From assembly GCA_946481075.1 (NCBI GenBank), contig CAMLMC010000001.1:186001-250000 (forward strand): a stretch of DNA of 64,000 nucleotides, read 5' to 3'. Shown piece after piece: positions 34,575 through 43,328 of the stretch. The number at the start of each line of letters is the position of its first letter. Position 1 is the stretch's first letter. A program made the position numbers and the translations under genes. The notes under the pieces are model-generated. The model saw nothing but the letters and a program-made list of their open reading frames with translations, did no database searches and was not told the origin of the DNA. This DNA comes from an uncultured Alphaproteobacteria bacterium (GTDB lineage: Bacteria; Pseudomonadota; Alphaproteobacteria; Micavibrionales; Micavibrionaceae).

Positions 34575-35507
34575 ATGATCCTTATCGCCGGTAATTCCAA
34601 CCGCCCCCTGGCCGAAGCCGTTTCCGAATATTTGAACGTTCCCCTCGCCAAGGCCGGTATCCGCCGCTTTTCCGATATGGAAGTGTTCGTTGAGATTATG
34701 GACAATGTCCGTGGCGAGGATGTGTTCATCCTGCAATCCACATCCTATCCCGCCAACGATAACCTCATGGAATTGCTGGTCACGATCGATGCGCTGCGCC
34801 GTGGATCGGCCCGCCGCATTACGGCTGTGATCCCCTATTTCGGATATGCCCGCCAAGACCGCAAGACGGGTGGCCGTACGCCTATCACAGCCAAATTGGT
34901 CGCCAACATGATCACCGCCGCCGGAGCCGACCGCGTCCTGACCCTTGAACTGCACGCGGGCCAGATTCAGGGTTTCTTTGATATTCCAACTGACAACCTT
35001 CATGTCGCGCCGGTCTTTGTGCCGCATATGCAGGAAAACTTCTCTCCCGAAAACACCGTGTTCGTATCGCCGGACGTTGGCGGCGTTGTCCGCGCCCGCG
35101 CGATGGCGAAGAAACTGAACACAGACCTTGCCATCATCGATAAACGCCGTGAAAAAGCAGGCGTGTCCGAAGTGATGAACATCATCGGCGAAGTCGAAGG
35201 CAAGCACTGCATCATGATTGACGATATCGTCGATTCCGCCGGAACGCTCTGCAACGCAGCCGTTGCCCTGAAAGACCAAGGCGCGAAATCCATTCATGCC
35301 TATATCGTGCATGGCGTCCTGAGCGGCGGCGCGGTCGCCCGTGTGGCCTCCAGCCCGATCGAAAAACTGGTGATCACGGATTCGATCTGCGCGCCGGAAG
35401 CCGTGCGCCTGTCGCCAAACATCCAACAGCTTTCGATTGCGCCGCTGATGGGTGAGGCGATCAAGCGTATTACAGAGGAGCGTTCTATTTCGGCTCTGTT
35501 TAGTTAA
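34575..35507 (+). CDS. prs: Ribose-phosphate pyrophosphokinase
   Basis: PRPP synthetase, 310 aa, making PRPP for nucleotides, His and Trp. The ATP-binding flexible loop is seen in [19 protein letters not shown], the [10 protein letters not shown] motif follows (with Glu before Leu-His where most have Asp), and the PRPP loop [13 protein letters not shown] is intact near residue 216. Length is standard. It begins a plus-strand stretch that continues with two small unknown genes. Confidence 0.97.
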   Translation: MILIAGNSNRPLAEAVSEYLNVPLAKAGIRRFSDMEVFVEIMDNVRGEDVFILQSTSYPANDNLMELLVTIDALRRGSARRITAVIPYFGYARQDRKTGGRTPITAKLVANMITAAGADRVLTLELHAGQIQGFFDIPTDNLHVAPVFVPHMQENFSPENTVFVSPDVGGVVRARAMAKKLNTDLAIIDKRREKAGVSEVMNIIGEVEGKHCIMIDDIVDSAGTLCNAAVALKDQGAKSIHAYIVHGVLSGGAVARVASSPIEKLVITDSICAPEAVRLSPNIQQLSIAPLMGEAIKRITEERSISALFS

Positions 35508-35551
35508 GACCAAAAGAGTTTGTCTAACCGCCTTTGTATGGGGGCTTGTGT

Positions 35552-36040
35552 ATGATTGTGTTGCAGCTTTTTGATAAAAGTGGTTCCGCCCGTCCTTCGG
35601 ACATGGAGCCAAAAGATTTGATGGAGGAACTCAGCCTCTCTGCCACCTTCATTAAGGCCGCCCTTGTGCGTTCCGTGTGGGATGAGGATTTGGTCATAGG
35701 CCGGAATACCACGGCAACGCAGAAAGGTATTGTTATCAATCAGGTTTACACGGCCGATTTCCGGCAGGAAAAGAATCTTGTGTTCGTTGATCGTTTCTAT
35801 CTGCCGCGCATGTGGGAAATTGTTCAAGAGGGGCGGAAACGGCAGATGCCAGTCGGCCAGATGTTCGGTGAGCAGGCCCTCTATGCAATTGGCATTAAGA
35901 CAGTGACCGATTATAGCTTCAATGAGCTAAGTTCTATCATTCATCCTGTTGTCCAGAATCAACAAAACATCGGCGTTCCCATGGTTGAAGCATCGAATGT
36001 GACCCGGCTTTTTCCGCAAAGAGCCATTGTTTCGCCGTGA
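35552..36040 (+). CDS. Unrecognised protein, first of two adjacent unknowns
   Basis: A 162-aa soluble protein I do not recognise. It has no signal or membrane segment. The sequence is mixed helix and strand, with no metal or nucleotide motif. The frame begins 18 nt earlier with TTG, but GGGGG 7 nt before ATG 35552 supports the later start. The start lies 44 nt after prs. A second unknown of the same size follows 48 nt later; the two are probably functionally linked. No paralogue in the window. Confidence 0.6.
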   Translation: MIVLQLFDKSGSARPSDMEPKDLMEELSLSATFIKAALVRSVWDEDLVIGRNTTATQKGIVINQVYTADFRQEKNLVFVDRFYLPRMWEIVQEGRKRQMPVGQMFGEQALYAIGIKTVTDYSFNELSSIIHPVVQNQQNIGVPMVEASNVTRLFPQRAIVSP

Positions 36041-36088
36041 ACGAATTGCCTGTTGATGAACTCGCCAATCGGGCGTAGTTCTTAAGAG

Positions 36089-36574
36089 ATGCGTTTTTCT
36101 GTGTGGCCGGGGGAGCCGATTTTGCGCGATTACGATTTTGTGCCCTACAAATCCTACCACATGATGCCAGAGCCGGCTCTGACCGCGATGGCGCGTGGTT
36201 ATCTCTTTGATTTTTCAGAAATTAATGACCCGCATCTCGGCGGATATCGTACCAGCGCAACATCGTTGCCACCGAATAGCCGCAGCTGTGTGGTGGCCGA
36301 AAAAGGGCGGCTGTCTCTTAATTTTGGTTCTAGTGTCATTCAGGGCTGGGCGATGGCCAGTCTGATGGATGTTGAAGGGATTGTTGCGGAAGGCCGCCGG
36401 AACATCTCCCTGGACCCGGAAATTCCCCCTTCGACTGTGGCTGTTTATGATGGTTTGGAGCGGGAAACGAGGATTTTTCTGGACCATTTGACCGGAAATA
36501 TGGCCTTGAACGTCCGGGATGTCATACAATCCAGCCTTCAGGCAGGGGTAAATCTTCATCTGGTTCCGGTCTGA
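36089..36574 (+). CDS. Unrecognised protein, second of two adjacent unknowns
   Basis: A 161-aa soluble protein that I do not recognise. It opens with R-F-S-V-W-P-G-E-P-I-L-R-D-Y-D-F and has several aromatic residues in the first third; the C-terminal half is helical with a hydrophobic end (SLQAGVNLHLVPV). No motif points to an activity. It follows its neighbour after 48 nt with AAGAG directly before ATG, probably in one transcript. The gap to rplY (36575-36694) holds a hairpin. Confidence 0.6.
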   Translation: MRFSVWPGEPILRDYDFVPYKSYHMMPEPALTAMARGYLFDFSEINDPHLGGYRTSATSLPPNSRSCVVAEKGRLSLNFGSSVIQGWAMASLMDVEGIVAEGRRNISLDPEIPPSTVAVYDGLERETRIFLDHLTGNMALNVRDVIQSSLQAGVNLHLVPV

Positions 36575-36637
36575 TCCTGCCCGAAATCCCAAGAAATTCC
36601 TTGCGTTTGTGCCCGAATTCCTATTTATTCCGCCCAA

Positions 36638-36664
36638 AGGACTGACACCCCTGGAGGTCAGCCT
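36638..36664 (+). promoter_or_regulatory. Hairpin in the rplY leader
   Basis: AGG-a-CTGAC pairs with GTCAG-CCT around a CACCCCTGGAG-type loop (one bulged base). It ends 31 nt before the rplY ATG and could be a leader control element; no T-run follows, so it is not a terminator. Confidence 0.35.
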
Positions 36665-36694
36665 AAACTTTTGAAACGAAAAGGAAACCAAACC

Positions 36695-37336
36695 ATGACA
36701 AAGCACTATGCACTGTCAGCGGCAAAACGGGAACGGGCAGGTAAAGGGGTCGCCCGTGAGCTCCGCCGCGAAAACAAGATCCCCGGCGTCATCTATGGTG
36801 ACAACAAAGAAGCCGTATCCATCGAATTGCCTGTGAAGGAAATCACGCTGGAATATCACAAGGGCCACATGTTCACGAATCTGTGCGATCTTAACGTTGA
36901 CGGACAAAAACAGCTCGTTCTCGTCCGCGATCTTCAGATCCATCCGGTCACGGACAATGTCCTGCACGTTGACTTCCTGCGCGTTTCTCCGAAAACAACG
37001 CTGAAAGTCAATGTTCCTGTGCATTTCACGGGCCATGAAGAAAGCCCGGGCATGAAACGCAAAGGCGTTCTGAACGTCGTTCGTCACGATGTCGAGATCA
37101 TCTGCCTTGCAACCGATATTCCGGAACAGATCGAAGTCGACCTGACACCGTTCAACATCGGCGATGCCATCAAGATCAGCGCCGTGAAGCTTCCCAAAGG
37201 CGCGAGGCCAGCCATCGAAGGCCGTGATTTCACAATCGCGACAATCGCTGCGCCGCGCGCATTGATCGAGGAAGACGCGCCGGCCGCTGAAGGCGAAACC
37301 GCCGCTGCTGCCGCAGAAGCGCCGAAAGCCGAGTAA
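36695..37336 (+). CDS. rplY: 50S ribosomal protein L25 (general stress protein Ctc form)
   Basis: The long Ctc form of L25, 213 aa, which binds 5S rRNA. It has the N-terminal L25 domain (A-x-K-R-E-R-A-G-K-G-V-A-R-E-L-R-R, then I-P-G-V-I-Y-G) and the C-terminal TL5-like beta domain, ending with an acidic Ala/Glu-rich tail (from about residue 190). AAGGA lies 10 nt before ATG 36695; the frame is open to 36671. Followed at once by a terminator and then pth, the usual partner in many bacteria. Confidence 0.95.
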   Translation: MTKHYALSAAKRERAGKGVARELRRENKIPGVIYGDNKEAVSIELPVKEITLEYHKGHMFTNLCDLNVDGQKQLVLVRDLQIHPVTDNVLHVDFLRVSPKTTLKVNVPVHFTGHEESPGMKRKGVLNVVRHDVEIICLATDIPEQIEVDLTPFNIGDAIKISAVKLPKGARPAIEGRDFTIATIAAPRALIEEDAPAAEGETAAAAAEAPKAE

Positions 37337-37347
37337 ACGAATAAACG

Positions 37348-37397
37348 AAGGAGGCGGGGAGTATGAATACCATGCTTTCCCGCCTCCTTTCTTTTTT
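37348..37397 (+). terminator. rplY terminator overlapping the open frame of pth
   Basis: A 13-bp stem (37348-37360 with 37377-37389, one G-U pair) around a 16-nt loop, then TCTTTTTTG. An ATG (37363) lying in the loop is in frame with pth, so an extended Pth would have to be made from inside the terminator; the family start at 37426 is therefore preferred. Confidence 0.85.
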
Positions 37398-37425
37398 GAA
37401 ACCGTCCAGAGAAGAATTCTGTCCC

Positions 37426-38004
37426 ATGTGGGTTTTGGTCGGCCTTGGCAATCCGGGCGCGCAATATCAAAATAACCGTCACAATATCGGCTTTCTCGCG
37501 ATTGATGAAATCGCGAACGAATATGGCTTTCCGGCGTTCAGCAAAAAATTTCAGGGCGAGTTATCCGAAGGCCGCATCGACGGCGAGAAAGTCGTCCTTG
37601 TCAAACCCCAAACCTATATGAATGAAAGCGGCAAATGCGTGGGGCAGGTTGCAAGATTTTATAAGGTGACGCCGAACCGTATCATCGCCTTTCATGACGA
37701 ACTCGACCTCGCGCCCGGCAAGCTGCGTGTGAAAAAGGGCGGCGGCGCGGCGGGCCATAATGGTCTTAAATCTATGGATGCGCATTTGAATTCACAGGAT
37801 TACTGGCGCGTGCGTATGGGTATCGGCCATCCCGGTGACCGCGACCGCGTCACAGGATATGTGCTCGGCGATTTTTCGAAGGAAGAGCAGAAATGGCTTC
37901 CCGATTGGCTGCGCGCTGTTTCCAAAAACACACCATCGCTATTGGAAGCGAAGCCGGAGGATTACATGACAAAAGTGGCGGCGGACTTCCCGCACGCGAA
38001 ATGA
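37426..38004 (+). CDS. pth: Peptidyl-tRNA hydrolase
   Basis: Pth recycles peptidyl-tRNAs. The 192-aa protein shows V-G-L-G-N-P-G near the start, the catalytic His in NRHNIGF, KPQTYMNESG, the Asp in AFHDELDL and KGGGAAGHNGLKS. The frame reaches back to 37363, but the terminator at 37348-37397 sits there and the family begins M-x-L-I-V-G-L-G-N-P-G, matched by MWVLVGLGNPG at 37426. Neither start has a strong ribosome site: the GGAGG before 37363 is part of the terminator stem. A small membrane-protein gene overlaps its stop. Confidence 0.95.
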   Translation: MWVLVGLGNPGAQYQNNRHNIGFLAIDEIANEYGFPAFSKKFQGELSEGRIDGEKVVLVKPQTYMNESGKCVGQVARFYKVTPNRIIAFHDELDLAPGKLRVKKGGGAAGHNGLKSMDAHLNSQDYWRVRMGIGHPGDRDRVTGYVLGDFSKEEQKWLPDWLRAVSKNTPSLLEAKPEDYMTKVAADFPHAK

Positions 38005-38330
38005 ATGCTATGGAGAAAAATTACAGACAAATAATATTTTGGCTTTTAGCTCTAACCCTACCCTTTGTACTGTATGTGCTTTGGTTTTTTATATCTTGGT
38101 TAGTGATTAATAGGATCTATCCCATAACATACTTTCCTGATTATTTATGGCATGGTGTGACGTATCTATTTTGCTTTTTGCCCAGTTTTATTATTTTGAT
38201 AAACACTTCTGAAGCAAAAGAGGATAGAATTCGAAAAGTAATTATTTTTTTCGGATTGCATGTATTTTTAATTCCTCTTTTGTTTTTGACTATGATCACT
38301 ATTGGTTGCATGTTTGGACAATGCTTATGA
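38001..38330 (+). CDS. Small AT-rich membrane protein of unknown function
   Basis: A 109-aa protein with about three to four hydrophobic segments (residues 10-30, 38-60 and 80-105). I do not recognise it. ATG 38001 overlaps the pth stop as ATGA; a second ATG at 38010 is possible. The DNA is distinctly AT-rich compared with pth and ychF on both sides (long T/A runs, many AAA/TTT codons), which suggests recent arrival or weak codon selection. ychF begins 10 nt later with its own ribosome site. Confidence 0.6.
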   Translation: MNAMEKNYRQIIFWLLALTLPFVLYVLWFFISWLVINRIYPITYFPDYLWHGVTYLFCFLPSFIILINTSEAKEDRIRKVIIFFGLHVFLIPLLFLTMITIGCMFGQCL

Positions 38331-38339
38331 GGGGTAAAA

Positions 38340-39443
38340 ATGGGTATTAAATGCGGGATTGTGGGTCTTCCAAACGTTGGTAAGTCGACTCTTTCGAATG
38401 CGCTTTCGGGAACACAGGCGGCGCAGGCGGCGAATTATCCGTTCTGTACAATCGAGCCGAACACCGCTCTCGTCGAAGTGCCGGATGAGCGTCTTGATAT
38501 CATCGCCGAGATTGGCAAGAGCCAGAAGATCATACGCACACAGCTGGAATTCGTCGATATCGCGGGCCTTGTGAAGGGCGCTAGCAAAGGCGAGGGGCTT
38601 GGCAACCAGTTTCTTGCCAATATCCGCGAAACAGACGCCATCATGCATGTCGTGCGCTGTTTTGAAAACGGCGATATCACGCATGTGGAAGGATCAGTTG
38701 ATCCGATCCGCGATGCCGAGATCATAGATACCGAATTGATGCTGGCCGACCTTGAATCCCTGACCAAACAAGTCGACAACCTCGCCAAACGCGCGAAGGG
38801 GAACGACAAGGACGCCAAGGCCGCGTTCGAGTTTCTGTCCAAGGTGAAGGCCGCCTTGGAAGATGGCAAGCCCGCGCGTTCCGTTGTTCCGTCAACGCCG
38901 GAAGAACAGCGCATCATGAAAATGGCACAGCTTTTGACCAGCAAGCCAATCCTTTATGTCTGTAACGTGAACGAAGAAGACGCCAGCACCGGCAACGAAT
39001 GGACGAAGAAGGTGGAAGAAATGGCCAAGGCGCAAGGCGCCGGCGCGGTTGTGATTTCTGCCGCGATCGAGGCCGAGATTGCCCAGCTTGAGACGCAGGA
39101 AGAAAAAGACGAATTTTTTGAAACCATCGGTCTGGAAGAGCCCGGCCTGAACAAAATCATCCGCGCGGGTTACGATCTTCTCGGCCTGCAAACCTATTTC
39201 ACCGTCGGCCCGAAAGAGGCGCGCGCATGGACTATTCGCAAGGGCGCGAAGGGGCCGGAGGCCGCGGGCGCGATCCACACCGATTTCGAAAAGGGGTTCA
39301 TCCGCGCCGAAGTGATGTCTTATGAAGATTATGTTGCGCTCAAAAGCGAGCAGGCCGTGAAAGAGGCGGGCAAATATAGGTCCGAAGGCAAGGAATACAT
39401 CGTTCAGGACGGGGATATCATTTTATTCCGGTTTAATGTGTAG
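38340..39443 (+). CDS. ychF: Redox-regulated ATPase YchF (Obg family)
   Basis: YchF (OLA1) is a ribosome-associated P-loop ATPase that prefers ATP over GTP. The 367-aa protein carries [14 protein letters not shown] at residue 8, [20 protein letters not shown] with the G3/switch region, an N-V-N-E-E-D variant in place of the GTP-specific NKxD (as known for YchF), and a C-terminal TGS domain. Ribosome site GAGGGG precedes ATG. pth-ychF linkage is common. The 3' end is 6 bp from the convergent large unknown gene, with no terminator visible. Confidence 0.97.
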   Translation: MGIKCGIVGLPNVGKSTLSNALSGTQAAQAANYPFCTIEPNTALVEVPDERLDIIAEIGKSQKIIRTQLEFVDIAGLVKGASKGEGLGNQFLANIRETDAIMHVVRCFENGDITHVEGSVDPIRDAEIIDTELMLADLESLTKQVDNLAKRAKGNDKDAKAAFEFLSKVKAALEDGKPARSVVPSTPEEQRIMKMAQLLTSKPILYVCNVNEEDASTGNEWTKKVEEMAKAQGAGAVVISAAIEAEIAQLETQEEKDEFFETIGLEEPGLNKIIRAGYDLLGLQTYFTVGPKEARAWTIRKGAKGPEAAGAIHTDFEKGFIRAEVMSYEDYVALKSEQAVKEAGKYRSEGKEYIVQDGDIILFRFNV

Positions 39444-39449
39444 GCTGGA

Positions 39450-41780
39450 TTAAAACGGCTTCCAGACGCTTATGCCTGGATCCTTGATGCTGTCCAGATT
39501 GCTGCCGAGGGATGGAATGCCAAGATCTATTTGCGGCGTCGACATCGGTGCGCCCACCGCGCAATTGTTGAAGATGTCTGTGCAAACGGATTGAGGTGCC
39601 TGATCTGTCAAGCCCGGAAGGGTGATCTGGATCTGGCTTTGCGGAAGAAGGGACATCGGCGAGAGGCTACCCTGAACGACGTTTGCGCCCAGAACAGGGG
39701 TTGGCAAGCTTGTAGGTGCTTCCATTTCCGGTGCTTGGGCCGTTACGGTCTCTTGTGGTTTTTCCTGTTCAATCGCCGGTGTTGTTGTATCTTTTGCCAA
39801 CAAAACATCCGTTACGCCTTCGGAATGCATGCCTGTTACGCGGGATATGCTGGCCTGCATTTCAAGAACGGCGGGGGTGGCATCGTTGCCCGCCATAAAG
39901 TTCTGGACATAGTTGCCCGGGCCCATTTCCGCGAGAGATTGTTTGTTTTCCCAGGCATAGGTGCCCTGAAGCAGGGCTTGCATATTTGCAGACACTTCAG
40001 CCTGCGTAGTATTTTCGTCTGCCACAAGCTTGAAAGTCTTATCCATATCAAAGCCCATTTCCTGCGCTAGGCGCTGGGCTTCATATGGCGTTGGCGCTTG
40101 TGTCATACCTGTCGCACCGCCAAGGAATTGTTGCTGTTCGATAGTTGTGATGCCATGACTGATGCGCAGGGCGTCATACATGCTCATTTCACCGCCATTT
40201 GCCGCTGCATAGTCTTTAAAGGCATCTGCATAAACCTCTGTTACGAGATCACGGTTCTCACGGTCGAAGGCGAGGGTGCCTTCATCGGTGTAGCCAATCG
40301 CATCATTCTGGATTTCTTCGGCAAGCACGCTCGATCCGCCAATGATTTCTGTATCGACAACCTGCACATCGACATAATTGCGGGCGGCCACGGCCTCATC
40401 GGTGGGTGTGTGTTCCGGTGTTGCGAGAACAGGGCCGAGAGAGGCTTCGATCACCATCGGGCCGTTTTCGGAATTGATGTCGATTTGTGTCAGTTCGGCC
40501 ACAACATCAAGCTGGAAGTCCTCGGACGCATGCGCGGCGTTATAATCATTCAGGAATTCCTGATATTTGCCGTCTTCCAGCAAAGTCAGGGCCGCGAATT
40601 CCTCGCGGCTCAAAATATCTTGCGGTCCGCGCTCCGCTTCGGGCGGCAGGGCGGACCAGGCTGTATAGGCATCATCCCCGAGATAGGCGCGCATCTGGTC
40701 ATCGGATGGCAAAAGCAACTGCCCCGTTGCGGCCATGTTCGTTACAACGCCATAGTTTACTTCGCCATTGTCAAGCAGGACCCCGTCGGGAATGGTTTGT
40801 TCGCGGGACAGAAAGTCTTCGGCGGCATCGACCGTATCCGTGCGCACGATACCATCGGCGGTGATGTGGCTGTATCCTTCGCTGAGTAGATAATTCTGTG
40901 CCACGGAAATCAATTGCGGGTTGCCGCTTTCAAGATCGCTTTGCAACTGGTTCGGGGCCATCGCATTTTCAGTGAGGCCCAGAACGCGTTCAAGCCCGTC
41001 TTGCGTAATCTGACCTGTCGGTTGTCCGTTTGCATCCTTTTCGAACATGGATTGCAAAACGGAATTGATGTCACCGCCATCTGCCAGAACGATATGCTGG
41101 TTCTGAATCAAAAGTTGTCTTGTCGCATGAACGCGCGCGTAATCATCCCCGATATTTTCAGGTTGAAGCCCGCCGGCATAGCGAAGAACGGAATCAAGCT
41201 GGCTATTCAATGATTGATCGAGCGCAGCGGCCTCTGCAACGGCGGCTGCATCGCGTGTTTGCGCATCCGTCACGGCCTGATTCATTGCCGTTTGCATTTG
41301 GGCGGAAGCAGTGTTCAAACCAATGTTGGAGGCGCGCAGACTTTCGAAAGTTGCATCCGGTGTATCAAGATATTCGGAATTGAAAGAGGCGAGATCTACC
41401 AATTCGTCCGTTGTGAAATCGAACGTCGCGAAATCAACATCATAACCCGCCATATACATCGCGGATTTGAGGGCGCTGGATTCAATGTCTGTGATCGTAC
41501 CGGCGGCGCGTCTGGCGACAAGGTCCCTCAGTCTGTCGCGGGCCGGCATCTGCGCATTCATATCGGCGGCAGTGACATTGCCATTTGCATCGGCCTGCGC
41601 GGGCGGGCGGATGTTGGAATCAACGCCGCGGCCCGCCTGTTTCATCAGTGTGGCAAGCGCGGCCGAGGGTAGGGATTGAAGCGAGCTCGTATCACCCTGA
41701 ACGCCATTGACGAGGTAGTTCAGGCCCGAAAGCGCCTGAAGCATATCCCCTGTCTGCGGTGTTTCGTTATATGTAGCCAT
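39450..41780 (-). CDS. Large unrecognised acidic protein
   Basis: A 776-aa protein that I do not recognise. No signal peptide or membrane segment is seen, the composition is acidic and rich in Ala, Thr, Gln, Asn and Asp, and Cys occur only near the C-terminus (V-C-T-D-I-F-N-N-C). Two D-A-N-G loops (residues about 61-72 and 247-260) faintly recall EF-hands but lack the position-12 acid. The region 630-700 is Pro/Thr-rich, and the end is I-S-V-W-K-P-F. It follows the 145-aa unknown after 117 bp on the same strand, thus likely the last gene of an ilvE-led run. Possibly a secreted or surface protein exported by a non-Sec route; that is a guess. Confidence 0.6.
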   Translation of the reverse strand: MATYNETPQTGDMLQALSGLNYLVNGVQGDTSSLQSLPSAALATLMKQAGRGVDSNIRPPAQADANGNVTAADMNAQMPARDRLRDLVARRAAGTITDIESSALKSAMYMAGYDVDFATFDFTTDELVDLASFNSEYLDTPDATFESLRASNIGLNTASAQMQTAMNQAVTDAQTRDAAAVAEAAALDQSLNSQLDSVLRYAGGLQPENIGDDYARVHATRQLLIQNQHIVLADGGDINSVLQSMFEKDANGQPTGQITQDGLERVLGLTENAMAPNQLQSDLESGNPQLISVAQNYLLSEGYSHITADGIVRTDTVDAAEDFLSREQTIPDGVLLDNGEVNYGVVTNMAATGQLLLPSDDQMRAYLGDDAYTAWSALPPEAERGPQDILSREEFAALTLLEDGKYQEFLNDYNAAHASEDFQLDVVAELTQIDINSENGPMVIEASLGPVLATPEHTPTDEAVAARNYVDVQVVDTEIIGGSSVLAEEIQNDAIGYTDEGTLAFDRENRDLVTEVYADAFKDYAAANGGEMSMYDALRISHGITTIEQQQFLGGATGMTQAPTPYEAQRLAQEMGFDMDKTFKLVADENTTQAEVSANMQALLQGTYAWENKQSLAEMGPGNYVQNFMAGNDATPAVLEMQASISRVTGMHSEGVTDVLLAKDTTTPAIEQEKPQETVTAQAPEMEAPTSLPTPVLGANVVQGSLSPMSLLPQSQIQITLPGLTDQAPQSVCTDIFNNCAVGAPMSTPQIDLGIPSLGSNLDSIKDPGISVWKPF

Positions 41781-41897
41781 ATGAACCCAGCGACCTTTTT
41801 CGTAATTACGCCTTCATTATAGCCAAAAAGATTAACAAATCGCAAAAGAATGGCCGGAAATCATTCTTTTTCTAATTATTTCAATAGGATATTTATT

Positions 41898-42335
41898 TTA
41901 AAGGCCGAAACGGTCCAAAGCCAGACTCGTGGCCAGCCGAACTGCGGCAGTTTGGGCTGTGGTTGGGGCATGGCCTATAACGGCTGCGAGATGATCCGGC
42001 GTGATGACTGCGTCCAAGGCCCTGTCGCAAATCTGGTCCTTCATCATCCTGGCCAGTTCGTTTGCGGCATCTTTTAGCTCTTTGTCTTCCATTTGATCTT
42101 TCAAATGTTCCAGATAGGCCATTTCTTCCGCGCTGAACTGCCCGTTCATATCGGCGGGGTAGCCAGCCTCGCGCAGCATTGCCTCCATCGTCAGGACTTC
42201 GTTGCCCTGTACAACCTGTCCGGTTTTGGCGAGGTTAATGATGGCGACCATCTGGTCGGCATCGCTCAGCATCCGTACTTTTTCCGGATCGGTATAAACT
42301 TTTGGGGCGTTCGGGTTGAGGACTTCGATCTTCAT
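41898..42335 (-). CDS. Unrecognised 145-aa protein coupled to ilvE
   Basis: A 145-aa soluble, mainly helical protein that I do not recognise. It contains a D-M-N-G-Q-F-S-A-E-E-M loop near residue 60, loosely EF-hand-like and similar in type to loops in the neighbouring 776-aa protein, but with no full calcium site. The ATG lies 1 nt after the ilvE stop (TGACATG), so translation is coupled to ilvE although no metabolic link is evident. The large unknown gene follows 117 bp downstream. Both look like parts of the same system; no homologous pair is known to me. Confidence 0.6.
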   Translation of the reverse strand: MKIEVLNPNAPKVYTDPEKVRMLSDADQMVAIINLAKTGQVVQGNEVLTMEAMLREAGYPADMNGQFSAEEMAYLEHLKDQMEDKELKDAANELARMMKDQICDRALDAVITPDHLAAVIGHAPTTAQTAAVRLATSLALDRFGL

Positions 42336-42336
42336 G

Positions 42337-43224
42337 TCATGCCGCCTTGGCTTGTTTGGTGCGGACGAGGTCTTCGTAGGTTTCGCGGAGCTTGCGTGTC
42401 ACCGGCCCAACCTTGAATTCCGTGCCATCGATTTTACCAACGGCGGTGACTTCGGCGGCGGTGCCGGTCAGGAAAACTTCATCGGCCTCCAGCAATTCTT
42501 CCGGCTTGATACGTGTTTCTTCGATGTCGTAATTCAAATCTTTCGCAAGTTGAATGACTGTCTGGCGGGTCAGGCCGTTGAGGAAGCAATCGGGAATAGG
42601 GGTTTTGATCGCGCCGTTTTTGACCATGAACAAATTCGCGCCGGTCGCTTCCGCCACAAGGCCGCGGTAATCGAGCATCAGGGCATCCGTATAACCATTT
42701 GCCTCTGCCGCGTGTTTGGCCATTGTGTGCGTGCAGTAGAGGCAGGACGCCTTGGATTGGGTGGGTGCCGTGTCCGACATCGGTGCGCGCCATTTGGCGG
42801 TTTGCAGGGAAATGCCCTTTTCACGCATTTCGGGGCTGAAATAACTCGGCCACTCCCACGCCGCAATGGCGACATGGGTTTGCGTTGCCTGCGCGGAAAT
42901 GCCCATCTGTTCCGATCCGCGCCATGCAACCGGGCGCAAATAGGCATCGGTCAGGTTGTTTGCCTCCAGAACCTCGCGCTTGGCCTTGCTGATTTCATCA
43001 GACGTCATTGTCATTTTCATGTCGATGTAATGCGCGGAGCGGATCAAGCGGTCCGAATGTTCCTTGTCCTTAAAGATATTGCCGGAATAGCAACGCTCGC
43101 CCTCGAACACCGCGCTGGCATAATGCAGGCCGTGGGTCAGGATATGTACATTGGCCTCGCGCCACGGGACGATTTGCCCGTCCAGCCAGATGAAGCCGTC
43201 GCGGTCGTGAAATGCTGCTGCCAT
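42337..43224 (-). CDS. ilvE: Branched-chain amino acid aminotransferase
   Basis: PLP-dependent fold-type IV transaminase of 295 aa that makes Leu, Ile and Val from their keto acids. The N-terminus G-F-I-W-L-D-G-Q-I-V-P-W and H-Y-A-S-A-V-F-E-G-E-R are family blocks; the Schiff-base Lys lies in A-S-C-L-Y-C-T-H-T-M-A-K region, and E-A-T-G-A-N-L-F and V-F-L-T-G-T-A-A-E-V-T bind PLP phosphate and cofactor. AAGGAGA 7 nt before ATG confirms the start. It leads a run with two unknown genes. Confidence 0.96.
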   Translation of the reverse strand: MAAAFHDRDGFIWLDGQIVPWREANVHILTHGLHYASAVFEGERCYSGNIFKDKEHSDRLIRSAHYIDMKMTMTSDEISKAKREVLEANNLTDAYLRPVAWRGSEQMGISAQATQTHVAIAAWEWPSYFSPEMREKGISLQTAKWRAPMSDTAPTQSKASCLYCTHTMAKHAAEANGYTDALMLDYRGLVAEATGANLFMVKNGAIKTPIPDCFLNGLTRQTVIQLAKDLNYDIEETRIKPEELLEADEVFLTGTAAEVTAVGKIDGTEFKVGPVTRKLRETYEDLVRTKQAKAA

Positions 43225-43293
43225 GTCAAAATCTCCTTGAACTTGGTATTTTTCGGGAAAAAAGCGGGAAATGCAAGAGGCGGGGCCTTTATA

Positions 43294-43322
43294 TTGTTTT
43301 GGGAAGGTATAGCTGGTATTCC
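43294..43322 (+). promoter_or_regulatory. Promoter placing transcription start on the response-regulator ATG
   Basis: TTGTTT (43294-43299), exact 17-nt spacer, TATTCC (43317-43322) preceded by TGG (extended -10 pattern), then 6 nt to the ATG. No ribosome site. Confidence 0.55.
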
Positions 43323-43328
43323 TAGTCC

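Noticed and set aside
37363..37425. Extended N-terminus of pth
   Set aside because: This part is a terminator hairpin and family members start at the later Met.
39450..41780. EF-hand calcium-binding protein assignment
   Set aside because: The D-x-N-G loops lack the acidic residue at position 12 and helical flanks; kept only as a weak resemblance.
41781..41897. Small gene between the two unknown genes behind ilvE
   Set aside because: Only short frames without ribosome site.
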